The notes under the pieces were generated by a model, which saw only the letters and a program-made list of their open reading frames with translations, was not told the origin of the DNA and did no database searches. A stretch of 40,879 nucleotides of DNA, taken from assembly GCA_031292735.1 (NCBI GenBank), contig JARLGP010000029.1, positions 1-40,879 on the forward strand. The letters are read 5' to 3'. Source of the DNA: Holophaga sp. (GTDB lineage Bacteria; Acidobacteriota; Holophagae; Holophagales; Holophagaceae). Below are positions 15,397 through 24,567 of this stretch, piece after piece. How positions within the stretch are numbered: position 1 is the first letter of the stretch; every line of letters begins with the position of its first letter. The position numbers were made by a program, and so were the translations under genes.

Positions 15397-17430
15397 TTAT
15401 ACGGCCGGCAACTCCACGCAGAACCGGCTCCCCGCCCCCGCGGCCGATTCCACCCAGATCCGGCCGCCGTTGCGTTCCACCATCCGCCGCACCAGGGTCA
15501 GCCCCAGCCCTTCGCCCCGGGTCGGCCCCTGGGGGTCCAGGCGCTGGAAGATGTCGAAGATGCGCGCGCGGTGCTCCGTGGAGATGCCGATGCCGTTGTC
15601 CTCCACGCAGTAGACCGCCAGGGCCCCCTGGAGCCGGCCGGAAACCCGGATCACCAGCGGCTGGCCCGGCCGCCGGTACTTGATGGCGTTGTCCAGCAGG
15701 TTGGAGAACACCTGGGCGATCTGCACCGGATCGGCCTGGCAGGGCGGCAGCGGCTCCAGTTGCAGCACGCCCTCCGCCTCCTGCAGCTGGAAGGCCATGG
15801 CGGCCGCGCTGGCCTCCATGATCCGGTTCATGTCCAGCCGCTCCGAGCGCAGCACCATGCGCCCAGCCCGGGACAGCCGCAGCAGGCCGTTGATGATGGC
15901 GTCCATCTTCACCCCGCTGGCCCGGATGTATTCCAGGGCCGCGGGCATCCGCTCCTGGAGCAGGGGCTGGGCGGCGGTCCTCAGGTCGGCCAGGGACTCG
16001 CAGCTGTCCACCTGCCGTTCCAGCTCGTCCAGGCTCTTGCCCAGCCGCTGGCTGAAGCCCTGGATGTTCACCAGCGGCGAGCGCAGGTCGTGGGAGGCCA
16101 CGTAGACCAGGGTCTCCAGCTCCTTGTTCTTCTGTTCCAGTTCCAGCAGCAGCTGCTCCCGTTCCCGCTCGGAGCGCTTGCGCACCGAGATGTCGGTGAC
16201 CAGCACCGGCGAGGCCACGAAGCGGCCCCGGTCGTCCAGGATGGGCGCGATGGAGAGCAGGGCATCCATGACGGTCCCGCCCTTCCGCTTCAGCCGGACC
16301 TCGTAGGTGGCGGTGGCGCCCCGCGGCCGGGCGTGGCGCAGCGCCTCCAGCCGGGCCAGGTCGTCCTCGGCGACGATGAAGCGCCGGTCCATCCCCAGCA
16401 GCTCCTCCACCGTGTAGCCCAGCATGTCGGCCAGCCGGGTGTTGCAGTAGGTGTAGCGCTGGTCGGGGCCGACGATGATCAGCCCCTCGTTGAGCGCCTC
16501 CACCACCACCCGGTAGCGTTCCTGGCTTTCCCGCAGGGCCGCGGCGGCCTGGGCCTGCTCGGTGACATCGGCCAGCATGAGCAGGAGGATCCGCATCCCC
16601 CTCGCCTCGAACGGCACGAAGGTGCAGGCCAGGGACCGTTCCTGGCCGAAGCTGGTGGTCAGGGCGGTTTCCAGCATCTGCTCGGTGCCGGTGACCAGGG
16701 CCGCCTCCGCCGTGGCCAGGAGGCCGGAGGCCGCCCAGACCGGATTGCGGCGGAAATTCTGCCGCAGCAGGTCCTCCACCCGGCCGCCCACGCCCCTGGC
16801 GGCGGCCTGGTTGGCCAGGATGCATTCCCCGCTCTGGGCCCGGTAGAGCAGGATGCCGGTGGGGGAGGCGGCGAACAGCTTCTGGTTCAGCTTCAGGGCG
16901 TCGTCCCGTTCCTGCTGGGCCTCCACCCGGGTCGATACGTCCTCCAGGCACCAGATGGCCCCTTCCTCCGGGCGGCCGGACTCCAGCAGGCTGCCCACCA
17001 GGAGGCCCCAGAACGGGCTGCCGTCCATGCGGCGCAGCCGCACCTCCCCGGAGAACCGCCCCTCCCGTTCGATGGCGGCGTAGCCGGCGTGGCCGAAGGC
17101 TTCAAAGGCCGCCGCGTCCTGGTGGAAGGTGGCCGTGCTGACGCCCACCAGGCTGTCCGCCGACACCCCGAAGATCTCCCCCCACCTGGGATTGGCCCAC
17201 TGGATGCACCGGTCCCTGACGTGGGCGATGCCCAGCCCGCTGTTGGCCAGCACCAGGGTCTGCACATGGAGCGAACGCATCATCTCCCGCCAGGCGCGCT
17301 CGCGCACCTGGCCGGCCTCGCGGTAGCGCCGGTCGCTGCGGGCCCGGCGGAGGAACCGCCCCAGCCACCACCCGCCCGCCCCCACCAGGATCAGGCAGAG
17401 GATCAGCACGAACCAAGGCGCCCCGGCCAT
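15397..17430 (-). CDS. Membrane PAS-domain sensor histidine kinase
   Basis: 677 residues. One N-terminal membrane helix (about residues 4-27, WFVLILCLILVGAGGWWLG) is followed by three PAS domains: near residues 55-170 (ANSGLGIAHVRDRCIQWANP), 185-300 (FAASPTGILLYRAQSGECIL) and 310-425 (EALNEGLIIVGPDQRYTYCN). A coiled coil leads to a HisKA domain with VASHDLRSPLVNIQG and an HATPase domain with SNLLDNAIKYRR, VEDNGIGIS and GEGLGLTLVRRMVERNGG. All catalytic boxes are intact. The start ATG 17430 directly touches the stop of the CAP-domain gene (TGAATG). The signal is unknown; it most likely phosphorylates the response regulator that follows. Confidence 0.92.
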   Translation of the reverse strand: MAGAPWFVLILCLILVGAGGWWLGRFLRRARSDRRYREAGQVRERAWREMMRSLHVQTLVLANSGLGIAHVRDRCIQWANPRWGEIFGVSADSLVGVSTATFHQDAAAFEAFGHAGYAAIEREGRFSGEVRLRRMDGSPFWGLLVGSLLESGRPEEGAIWCLEDVSTRVEAQQERDDALKLNQKLFAASPTGILLYRAQSGECILANQAAARGVGGRVEDLLRQNFRRNPVWAASGLLATAEAALVTGTEQMLETALTTSFGQERSLACTFVPFEARGMRILLLMLADVTEQAQAAAALRESQERYRVVVEALNEGLIIVGPDQRYTYCNTRLADMLGYTVEELLGMDRRFIVAEDDLARLEALRHARPRGATATYEVRLKRKGGTVMDALLSIAPILDDRGRFVASPVLVTDISVRKRSEREREQLLLELEQKNKELETLVYVASHDLRSPLVNIQGFSQRLGKSLDELERQVDSCESLADLRTAAQPLLQERMPAALEYIRASGVKMDAIINGLLRLSRAGRMVLRSERLDMNRIMEASAAAMAFQLQEAEGVLQLEPLPPCQADPVQIAQVFSNLLDNAIKYRRPGQPLVIRVSGRLQGALAVYCVEDNGIGISTEHRARIFDIFQRLDPQGPTRGEGLGLTLVRRMVERNGGRIWVESAAGAGSRFCVELPAV

Positions 17431-18102
17431 TCAGGGCTTCGGCGTGAAGCTGTCCGCCAGGTCCACCACGGTCATGGTGCCGTAACCTTTGTGCTGGCCG
17501 ATGGCCGCGCCCGCGGTGCGGAAATCCGGATTGAAGAGGTTCTTGCGGTGGCCCCGGTCGGGCACGCCGTCGTCGATGACCAGCTGGATGACGGTCATGC
17601 GCGGGGTCTCCCGGCCGTAGTTGATGACCTCCCCGATCAGCGATCCCGGCTCGCCGTAGCGGCGGATCCGCTCGCCGAAGGTGGATCCGGACACTCCCAC
17701 GTGCCCGGTCTGGCCGGAGGGGCCCTGGTCCGCCACGTGCTCCCAGGCGGCCACGTGCAGCCCCTCGGAGAAGATCACCTCGCCGGGGATGGGCTTGACC
17801 TGCTCCAGGAATTCGGCCGCCTCCAGCACCGCCCGGCGGCCTTCGTTGGTGCGGATCGGGATGTGGTCGCGCAGCCGCCACAGGGTGCCCTCGAAGCGGG
17901 TGCCCAGGGCGCGCAGGTACTTGGCGTACTCCCGCGGGAACATGCGGATCTTGGTGATCTCGCGCACTACCGCCTGCTCCTCCGCCGTGCTCCGGGGCGC
18001 GCTGGCCTGGACCGGCTGCTGGGCACAAAGGCTGGTCACCGCCAGGGCGGCGGCGGCCAGGGACCGGATCAGGGTGGTTCGCAAGGTTCGTGATTCAGTC
18101 AT
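17431..18102 (-). CDS. Exported CAP/SCP-domain protein
   Basis: 223 residues from ATG 18102 with AGGAG 7 bases upstream; longer frames upstream run over the opposite glycosyltransferase gene and are not coding. A signal peptide (TLIRSLAAAALAVTSLCAQ) is followed by a CAP (SCP/PR1-like) domain with AAWEHVADQGPSGQTGHVG, IGEVINYG and DRGHRKNLFNPDFRTAGAA. Bacterial CAP proteins are secreted or periplasmic and some bind lipids or act in sporulation or envelope processes; no enzyme activity can be assigned. It is the first gene of a four-gene signalling operon, with zero spacing to a membrane histidine kinase, so a link to the sensed signal is possible. Confidence 0.85.
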   Translation of the reverse strand: MTESRTLRTTLIRSLAAAALAVTSLCAQQPVQASAPRSTAEEQAVVREITKIRMFPREYAKYLRALGTRFEGTLWRLRDHIPIRTNEGRRAVLEAAEFLEQVKPIPGEVIFSEGLHVAAWEHVADQGPSGQTGHVGVSGSTFGERIRRYGEPGSLIGEVINYGRETPRMTVIQLVIDDGVPDRGHRKNLFNPDFRTAGAAIGQHKGYGTMTVVDLADSFTPKP

Positions 18103-18177
18103 GGTCCCGCTCCTGGCCGCATCGCTTGCCCTGATCCTAACTCTTCCCAGGCTAGAATGTAGCAATCGGAGTTCGGA

Positions 18178-19131
18178 ATGGCCCCCTACCTCAGCATCGT
18201 GATTCCCATTTTCAACGAAGAAGCCAACATCGCCAACCTTTGGCAGCGCCTGTCCACGGTCCTTGATGAGCATTTCAATGACCCCCAGCGGCCCTGGGAG
18301 GTGGTCTTCACCGATGACGGGAGCCGGGACGAGAGCCTGGCCATGCTCCAGGACATCGCCGCGCGCGAGCCCAGGGTCTCCGTGGTGGAGTTCAACCGGA
18401 ACTATGGCCAGCACGCGGCCATCTTCGGCGCCTTCGCCGTGGCCCGGGGTTCGGTGGTCGTGACCATGGACGCCGACCTGCAGAACCCGCCGGAGGAGAT
18501 CCCCAAGCTGGTGGCGCGGATCGAGGAGGGCTTCGACGTGGTGGGGGGCTGGCGCCAGGGCCGCATGGACAACGACAGCCTGTTCCGCACCCTGCCTTCC
18601 AAGATCGTCAACATGGTCACCCGCAAGACCACGGGCGTGCAGCTGCACGACTACGGATGCATGCTCCGGGCCTACCGGCGCGAGATCGTCGACGCCATGC
18701 TCCAGTGCAAGGAGCGTTCCAGCTTCATCCCGGCCCTGGCCAACAGCTTCGCCAAGCGGATCAGCGAAGTGCCGGTGAAGCACGCCGAGCGGGCCGCTGG
18801 GGATTCCAAGTACGGGTTCTGGAAGCTGATCAACCTCCAGTTCGACCTGCTCACCAGCTTCTCGCTGCTGCCCCTGCAGATGCTCAGCGTGCTGGGCGTC
18901 ATCATTTCCGCCCTGGGCATCGGCTTCGGCATCATCCTCCTGGGGTACCGGATGTTCCACCCCGAGGGCACCGTCCAGGGCGTGTTCACCTTGTTCGCCG
19001 TGCTGTTCTTCTTCGTGGGCGCGCAGTTCCTGGCCTTCGGCCTGCTGGGCGAGTATATTGGCCGCATCTACCAGGAAGTTCGTGACCGGCCCCGGTACGT
19101 GGTCAAGAAAGTCCACAAATCGGACGAGTGA
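18178..19131 (+). CDS. Family 2 glycosyltransferase, polyprenyl-phosphate type
   Basis: 317 residues resembling the DPM1/ArnC/GtrB group that load a sugar on undecaprenyl phosphate at the inner membrane. The GT-A domain shows LSIVIPIFNEEANIANL, EVVFTDDGSRDES, and the metal-binding motif VTMDADLQNPPEEIPKL; VGGWRQGRMDN and ERSSFIPAL are further family marks. Two C-terminal membrane helices (about 230-260 and 275-300) anchor it. The glycan made and the sugar used cannot be inferred. It is transcribed divergently from the CAP/kinase operon, with 75 bases between starts; GGAG lies 6 bases before ATG 18178. Confidence 0.9.
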   Translation: MAPYLSIVIPIFNEEANIANLWQRLSTVLDEHFNDPQRPWEVVFTDDGSRDESLAMLQDIAAREPRVSVVEFNRNYGQHAAIFGAFAVARGSVVVTMDADLQNPPEEIPKLVARIEEGFDVVGGWRQGRMDNDSLFRTLPSKIVNMVTRKTTGVQLHDYGCMLRAYRREIVDAMLQCKERSSFIPALANSFAKRISEVPVKHAERAAGDSKYGFWKLINLQFDLLTSFSLLPLQMLSVLGVIISALGIGFGIILLGYRMFHPEGTVQGVFTLFAVLFFFVGAQFLAFGLLGEYIGRIYQEVRDRPRYVVKKVHKSDE

Positions 19132-19154
19132 AGCCCCGGGCAAAAGGATGAACC

Positions 19155-20360
19155 ATGGTCGCCAAAGGCAGGATCCTGTTCGTTGATGATGAGCCAAAAG
19201 TCATCGATGATGTGCGACGACAAGCGGCGCTGCTCGGCAACGAGTGGGAGCTCGAGTTTGCCGACAGCGCCGGCAAGGGACTGGAAGCCTTTGCCAGGGA
19301 GCCGTTCAACGTGGTGGTGGCGGATCTGCGCATGCCCGGGATGAACGGGGCCGAGTTCCTGCAGGAGGTCATGGCCCGCTACCCGGCCACCATCCGGATC
19401 CTGGTGGCGGCGGACGCGGACCGGCAGTTGGCCGTGCAGAGCGTGGGGCGCACCCACCAGTTCCTGGCCAAGCCCTGCGACCTGACGGTGCTGAAGTCCA
19501 CCGTGGAGTTCTGCTACCACCATGGCCGGCGGGTGGGCAACGATCACGTGCGCGAGCTGATCGCCCGGATCGGCCAGCTGCCCACGGTGCCGGACCTCTA
19601 CCAGGAGATCACCCACCTGCTGGAATCCGACCGTCGCTCGGTGGACGAGCTGGGAGCGGTGATCGGCCGGGACATCGGCATGACCGCCATGATCCTGAAA
19701 CTGGCCAACTCCGCCTTCTTCAGCCTCAGGCACGCGGTGACCAGCGCCAACGAGGCGGTCTCCTACCTGGGCATCGACCTGCTCAAGGCGCTGGTCCTGG
19801 CCCACGGCCTGTTCGGCCAGGTGGGCGCCTTCCGCATCCCCAGCTTCACCATCCAGCATCTGTGGCAGCACAGCCTCGCGGTGGGCGCGGCGGCCCGGCG
19901 CATCGCCGACGCGGAGGAGCTGGGCTCGCAGCGGGCCAACGAGTTCTTCACCGCGGGGCTGCTGCACGACATCGGCATCCTCATCCTCGCCTCCCGGTTC
20001 CCCGAGGATTACGGCAAGACCCTGGAGATCAACCGGCATTCCGGAGGCGAACTGGAGGCCTCCGAATACCATGTGTTCGGCGCCACCCACTCCGAGGTGG
20101 GGGCCTTCCTGCTGGCGCTCTGGGGCATCCCCGAGCCGGTGGTGCAGGCCGCCGCCTTCCACCACAACATCAGCCACCAGGCGGTCCGCGGCCTTTCCGC
20201 CGCCCTGGCCGTGCATGTGGCCGACACCTTCTACGGCTACAACCCCGAGCACCTGGTCTTTTCCAGGGCCCGGCTGGACGATGGCTACCTGGCCAGCCTC
20301 GGCCTCACCGACCGGATGGTCGGCTGGCTGGCGACGGTGCAGGCCGGGACGACCCGCTAG
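19155..20360 (+). CDS. Response regulator with HDOD output domain
   Basis: 401 residues. The N-terminal receiver (1-125) has FVDDEP, the phospho-acceptor Asp in VVVADLRMPGMNG and Lys in FLAKPCD, but the usual Thr/Ser switch residue is Ala (RILVAADAD). Residues 135-335 form an HDOD domain with IGQLPTVPDLYQEI, IGRDIGMTAMILKLANSAFF, LWQHSLAVGAAARRIA and GLLHDIGILILASRF. HDOD proteins are regulatory relatives of HD phosphohydrolases, often in c-di-GMP or motility control. It follows the glycosyltransferase after 23 bases and may be co-transcribed. Its stop overlaps the stop of the convergent mrp gene. Confidence 0.9.
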   Translation: MVAKGRILFVDDEPKVIDDVRRQAALLGNEWELEFADSAGKGLEAFAREPFNVVVADLRMPGMNGAEFLQEVMARYPATIRILVAADADRQLAVQSVGRTHQFLAKPCDLTVLKSTVEFCYHHGRRVGNDHVRELIARIGQLPTVPDLYQEITHLLESDRRSVDELGAVIGRDIGMTAMILKLANSAFFSLRHAVTSANEAVSYLGIDLLKALVLAHGLFGQVGAFRIPSFTIQHLWQHSLAVGAAARRIADAEELGSQRANEFFTAGLLHDIGILILASRFPEDYGKTLEINRHSGGELEASEYHVFGATHSEVGAFLLALWGIPEPVVQAAAFHHNISHQAVRGLSAALAVHVADTFYGYNPEHLVFSRARLDDGYLASLGLTDRMVGWLATVQAGTTR

Positions 20361-21400
20361 GCCGGGACGCGGACCGCGTCGCGCAGCGCCCGGGCGATCC
20401 GGAGGAAGATCGCCGACTGCGCGCTTTCGGGATGGCCCGCCACCATGGGCACGCCCTCGTCGCTGCCCACCCGGAGTTCCAGGTCGATGGGAATCTCGCC
20501 CAGGAACGGCAGGTCCATGCGCTTGGCGGCCGCCTTCACCCCGCCGTGGCCGAAGATCGGGGTCTCGGCCTGGCAGTGCGGGCAGTGGAAGCTGGACATG
20601 TTCTCGATGACCCCGGCGATGGGCACGTTCACGGTCTGGAACAGGCCAATGGCCTTGCGCGCGTCCAGGAAGGCCACGTCCTGGGGGGTGCTGACGATGA
20701 TGGCGCCCTCCACCTTGGCGTTCTGGATCAGCGAGATCTGGGTGTCGCCGGTGCCTGGGGGCAGGTCGATGAACAGGTAGTCCAGATCGCCCCAGAGCAC
20801 GTCCCCCAGGAACTGGGTGAGCGCCTTGTTGAGCATGGGGCCGCGCCAGATCACCGGCCGGTCCTCGTCGATGAGGAAGGCAATGGACATGAGCTTGATC
20901 CCGAACTTCTCGATGGGGACGATCTTGCCTTCCGGGGTGCCCTCGGGGCCTTCCTTGATGCCGAACATCATGCCCATGCTGGGCCCGTACAGATCGGCGT
21001 CCAGCAGCCCCACCTTCAGCCCCAGGCTGCCCATGGCCACCGCCAGGTTGGCGGCGACGGTGCTCTTGCCCACCCCGCCCTTGCCGGAGCCCACCACCAG
21101 GCAGTGCTTGACCGTGGGCAGCAGGTTCTTGAACTCGGGCTCGGGGGTCCGCTCCCATTCCAGCAGGAGCTCCACCTGCTCCACCCCGGGAACCCGCCCC
21201 ACCGCCTCGGCCACAGCCGCCCGGATGGCCGCCTCCCGGTCCCGGAAGGCGTCCAGCAGGTGCAGTTGCAAGGTTACCTTGGGGTCCGCCACGTCGATGC
21301 CGCGCACCGCCTTCAGCGCCACCAGCGTGGCCTCGGTTCCCGGCACCTGATAGGTATTGAGCGCATCGTAAATTGCGGCGCGACTGATTCTCGTTCCCAT
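20357..21400 (-). CDS. mrp: Mrp/NBP35-type P-loop ATPase, Fe-S cluster carrier
   Basis: 347 residues from ATG 21400 (MGTRISRAAIYDALNTYQVP), with GGAG 6 bases upstream; an in-frame extension to 21427 lacks support. The first 90 residues form a MIP18/DUF59-type domain; the rest is a deviant Walker P-loop ATPase with GSGKGGVGKSTVAANLA, LLDADLYGPSMGMMFG, YLFIDLPPGTGDTQIS and a CxxC near SSFHCPHCQAE that carries the transient Fe-S cluster at the dimer interface. It delivers clusters to apoproteins in the cytoplasm; the Hdr/Flx complex at the start of the window is the kind of client that would need it. A repeated hairpin element lies 40 bases upstream. Confidence 0.92.
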   Translation of the reverse strand: MGTRISRAAIYDALNTYQVPGTEATLVALKAVRGIDVADPKVTLQLHLLDAFRDREAAIRAAVAEAVGRVPGVEQVELLLEWERTPEPEFKNLLPTVKHCLVVGSGKGGVGKSTVAANLAVAMGSLGLKVGLLDADLYGPSMGMMFGIKEGPEGTPEGKIVPIEKFGIKLMSIAFLIDEDRPVIWRGPMLNKALTQFLGDVLWGDLDYLFIDLPPGTGDTQISLIQNAKVEGAIIVSTPQDVAFLDARKAIGLFQTVNVPIAGVIENMSSFHCPHCQAETPIFGHGGVKAAAKRMDLPFLGEIPIDLELRVGSDEGVPMVAGHPESAQSAIFLRIARALRDAVRVPA

Positions 21401-21439
21401 GGCAGTCTCCAAACTATAGCCTGACACAAACCAGGCGGC

Positions 21440-21490
21440 AGGAGCCTGTCTACGTATTCGAAGGCCCCGCGACGACGTCTGGAGGCTCCT
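21440..21490. repeat. Copy 1 of a repeated hairpin element
   Basis: AGGAGCCT at 21440-21447 pairs with AGGCTCCT at 21483-21490. Bases 21440-21465 are the same as 27970-27995 with one mismatch. The element lies between the start of mrp and the end of ppk, and its right arm runs into the ppk stop codon. It may be an intergenic mobile repeat, a terminator for ppk, or both. Confidence 0.6.
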
Positions 21491-23633
21491 ATAGCTCCGG
21501 ATCCCAGCTGTCGGGCAATTTCTGGGTGACCGCCTTGACCCCGCTGGCCATGAGCCCGTGCTCGTAGGTGCGGGACTGGCTGCGCAGGGCCGGCCAGGCC
21601 GGATCCAGGCCCCGGCGCAGCACCCCGCCGTCCGGCCCCAGGACCCGCCCCTTGGTGCTGTCGTGCAGCTGCAGCTCCAGCATTTCCATCACCTGGGCGG
21701 CCACGATGGGATCCACCAGGGGGAACGCCACCTCCACCCGGTGATCCAGGTTGCGCTGCATCAGGTCGCCGGAGGCGAGCAGGGTCTCGGTGTCGCCGTC
21801 GTTGTTGAAGTGGTAGACCCGGGCGTGCTCCAGGAACCGGTCGATGATCGACACGGCCCGGATGTTGTCGGACAGCCCGGGCACCCCGGCCCGCAGGCTG
21901 CAGGAGCCGCGCACCAGCAGGTCGATGGAAACCCCGTCCTGGCTGGCCTCGTACAGCCGCTGGATCATGGCCGGATCCACCAGCGAGTTCATCTTGAGGA
22001 TCATCCGCGCCGGCCTGCCGGCCTTGGCGTGGCCGCGCTCCCGGTCGATGCGGTCGTAGAGGGCCTGGCGGAACTGCTGGGGGGCGATGATCAGCCGGTT
22101 CAGCTTGGGCGGGCGGGTGTAGCCGGTGAGCAGGTTGAACAGGTTGGAAAGGTCCTCGCCGAATTCCGGCCGGGCGGTGAACAGGCCGATGTCGCAGTAC
22201 AGCCGCGAGGTGCGCTCGTTGTAGTTGCCGGTGGAGAGATGGCAGTAGCGCCGGATCCCGCCGGACTCCTGGCGGATCACCAGGCAGACCTTGCCGTGGG
22301 TCTTGAGGTTGGGCATGCCGTAGACCACGTGCACGCCGGCCTTTTCCATGCGCCGGGCCCAGGCGATGTTGGCCTCCTCGTCGAACCGGGCGCGCAGCTC
22401 GACGATGGCCGCCACCTGCTTGCCGCGCTCCGCGGCCCGTTCCAGCGACGCCGCGATGGGGCTGGTGGGGCTGATGCGGTACAGGGTCACCTTGATGGCC
22501 AGCACCTTGGGGTCGTCCGCGGCCTCGCGCACGAAGCGCACCACGCTGTCGTCGAAGCTCTGGTAGGGATGCATGAGCAGGATGTCGTTCTTGGCGATGG
22601 CCTCGAAGATGCTGGTGTGGATGTCCAGCTGCGGCACCGGGAGCGGCGGCAGCGGCGGATCCTTGAGGTGGGGCAAGTCCAGCTGGCTGTAGACCTGCAT
22701 CAGGTCGGAAAAGGCGGCGAAGCCCTCGGTGGGGTAGAGGTCCTCGGGGGCCAGCTCCAGCTCCTCGATGAGCATCTCCAGCAGCACCGGGCTGAGCCCC
22801 TGCTCGTACTGCAGCCGCACCACCGCCCCGCGCCGGCGGCTGCGCAGGTGCTCCTCCACCATCTGCATCAGGTCCTCGCTGGGGTCCTCCTCCACCGGCA
22901 GGTCCGAGTCCCGGGTCACCCGCAGCGCCTGGCAGTTGCGGATGGCGTAGCCCTGGAACACCTGGTCGATGTTCATGCGCACCACGTCCTCCAGCATCAC
23001 GAACATGTGCCCGCCGGTCACCGAGGGCACCCGCAGGAAGCGCGGCGAGCCGGTGGTGGGCACGTGGATGATGGCCAGGGCCGACACCGGGAGGTTCTCC
23101 TCCTCCAGGTACTCCGCCGCGTCCAGTTCGGCCATCAGCACCAGCACCCGGTTGCCCAGGCGGGGAAAGGGGTGCCCGGTGTCCACCGCCAGCGGGGTGA
23201 TCAGCGGCAGCAGGTTGCGCTCGAAATAGTCCCGGGCGAAATCCCGCTGGACCTCGTCCAGGTCCTCGGGCTTCAGGATGAAGATGCCCTCCGCGTTCAG
23301 CCGGGGCTCGATCACCTGGTGGAACGTCCGGTGCTGCCGGGTGGCCAGTTCATGGATGCGCCGGGACAGGACCTCCATCACCTGGCGCGGGGTGCGGCCG
23401 TCGGCCCCCGGCTGGGTGATCCCGGCGTCGATCTGGCGCCAGATTCCCGCCACTCGAACCATGAAAAATTCATCCCAGTTGTTGGAGACGATGGCCAGGA
23501 ACTTCACCCGTTCCAGCAGCGGCACGGAAGGATCCTCGGCCTCCTCCAGAACCCGCTCGTTGAAGTCGAGCCAGCTCAGCTCGCGGTTCAGGTAATTTTC
23601 CGGCTTGGGGAAATTTCGGCTCATGCCCCCCAT
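21489..23633 (-). CDS. ppk1: Polyphosphate kinase 1
   Basis: Ppk1 reversibly makes inorganic polyphosphate from ATP. The protein has 714 residues, the normal length. Marks in order: LNRELSWLDFNERVLEEA, FLAIVSNNWDEFFMVRVAG, the kinase core with LLMHPYQSF, AIKVTLYRIS and VELRARFDEEANI, the catalytic-histidine segment RYCHLSTGNYNERTSRLYCD, and RGSCSLRAGVPGLSDNI near the C-terminus. Start may be ATG 23633 or ATG 23624 (MSRNFPKPENYL); neither has a textbook ribosome-binding site, although a GGGGGG run precedes the second by one base. No exopolyphosphatase gene lies beside it. It is transcribed divergently from the L25 gene. Confidence 0.96.
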   Translation of the reverse strand: MGGMSRNFPKPENYLNRELSWLDFNERVLEEAEDPSVPLLERVKFLAIVSNNWDEFFMVRVAGIWRQIDAGITQPGADGRTPRQVMEVLSRRIHELATRQHRTFHQVIEPRLNAEGIFILKPEDLDEVQRDFARDYFERNLLPLITPLAVDTGHPFPRLGNRVLVLMAELDAAEYLEEENLPVSALAIIHVPTTGSPRFLRVPSVTGGHMFVMLEDVVRMNIDQVFQGYAIRNCQALRVTRDSDLPVEEDPSEDLMQMVEEHLRSRRRGAVVRLQYEQGLSPVLLEMLIEELELAPEDLYPTEGFAAFSDLMQVYSQLDLPHLKDPPLPPLPVPQLDIHTSIFEAIAKNDILLMHPYQSFDDSVVRFVREAADDPKVLAIKVTLYRISPTSPIAASLERAAERGKQVAAIVELRARFDEEANIAWARRMEKAGVHVVYGMPNLKTHGKVCLVIRQESGGIRRYCHLSTGNYNERTSRLYCDIGLFTARPEFGEDLSNLFNLLTGYTRPPKLNRLIIAPQQFRQALYDRIDRERGHAKAGRPARMILKMNSLVDPAMIQRLYEASQDGVSIDLLVRGSCSLRAGVPGLSDNIRAVSIIDRFLEHARVYHFNNDGDTETLLASGDLMQRNLDHRVEVAFPLVDPIVAAQVMEMLELQLHDSTKGRVLGPDGGVLRRGLDPAWPALRSQSRTYEHGLMASGVKAVTQKLPDSWDPEL

Positions 23634-23823
23634 TATGCATCAAGCCTTTTACCCAGACCCGGATGGGCCGTGTAAATTCATTGCTCCCTGCCGGTCATCC
23701 GGAATTCGGATGGCCTTTTAAGGCGATCCGGGATAACCTGGGAGTTCGTCCTTTTCCGGAGCCCGCCACGGGCCCCACATTCCAACGAGAGGGCCGGCAA
23801 TCCCGGCCAGGTAGGAGGCACTC

Positions 23824-24495
23824 ATGACCGAAGAAATCATCCCCGTCGCCAAGCGCGAAACCACAGGCAAGGCGTCCAACAACGCCCTGCGCAATGCCGG
23901 AATGATCCCCGCGGTCATCTATGGCCTGAACGAGCCCCCCGTGGCCATCGCCATCAGCCCCAAGATCGTCGCCCGCATCATCGCCAGCGCCACCGGCCTG
24001 AACTCCATGATCCAGTTCCAGCGCGAAGGCACCGAGATCAAGCGCCACGTCATCATCAAGGACGTGCAGCGCCACCCGGTCACCGGCCGGCTGAGCCATG
24101 TGGACTTCATGCGCGTTGACCCCACCCACAAGGTGCGGGTGAAGGTTCCCATCCGGCTGAAGGGCACCCCCATCGGCGTCAAGGAAGGCGGCATCCTCGA
24201 TTTCACCCACCGCGAGATCGAAGTGGAGTGCCTGCCCTCCTTCATTCCGGCCTTCGTGGAAGCCAGCGTCGACCACCTGAAGGTGGGCGACTCGCTCCGG
24301 CTGGACGAAGTGGTGCTGGACGCCCACCTCACCCTGCAGGGCGACGCCCACAACGTGATCTGCTCCGTGCTGGGCAAGGAGGCCGAGGAAGAGCTGCCTG
24401 AGGCCGCTCCCGCCGCCGACGCCGACGCTCCCGCCGCCGCTGCCGCCCCGGCAGCCGCCGCCGCTCCCGCTCCCGCCGCCAAGGGCAAGAAGTAA
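23824..24495 (+). CDS. rplY: 50S ribosomal protein L25 / general stress protein Ctc
   Basis: 223 residues of the long (Ctc/TL5) form of L25, which binds 5S rRNA. The N-terminal domain runs to about residue 95 (AKRETTGKASNNALRNAG, PAVIYGLNEPPVAI, HVIIKDVQRHPVTGRLSHVD); the C-terminal beta domain follows (VPIRLKGTPIGVKEGGILD). The last 35 residues are a low-complexity Ala/Pro tail ending in GKK, as in several Ctc proteins. ATG 23824 has TAGGAGG 6 bases upstream. The pair L25-Pth is common in bacteria; pth follows here after 72 bases containing a hairpin. Confidence 0.95.
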   Translation: MTEEIIPVAKRETTGKASNNALRNAGMIPAVIYGLNEPPVAIAISPKIVARIIASATGLNSMIQFQREGTEIKRHVIIKDVQRHPVTGRLSHVDFMRVDPTHKVRVKVPIRLKGTPIGVKEGGILDFTHREIEVECLPSFIPAFVEASVDHLKVGDSLRLDEVVLDAHLTLQGDAHNVICSVLGKEAEEELPEAAPAADADAPAAAAAPAAAAAPAPAAKGKK

Positions 24496-24519
24496 CTCCG
24501 GCGCCGGATCCATGCTGTC

Positions 24520-24545
24520 AAGGGCGGGCTCCCGGGCCCGCCCTT
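24520..24545 (+). terminator. GC-rich hairpin between rplY and pth
   Basis: AAGGGCGGGC and GCCCGCCCTT form a perfect 10-bp stem with a 6-base loop, followed by CCTGTTTG. The T run is weak, so partial termination or attenuation between the two genes is as likely as full termination. Confidence 0.55.
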
Positions 24546-24567
24546 CCTGTTTGAGGACGTTTCGACC

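Noticed and set aside
18103..19197. N-terminal extension of the CAP-domain protein frame
   Set aside because: It is antisense to the glycosyltransferase gene; ATG 18102 has a ribosome-binding site and a signal peptide follows.
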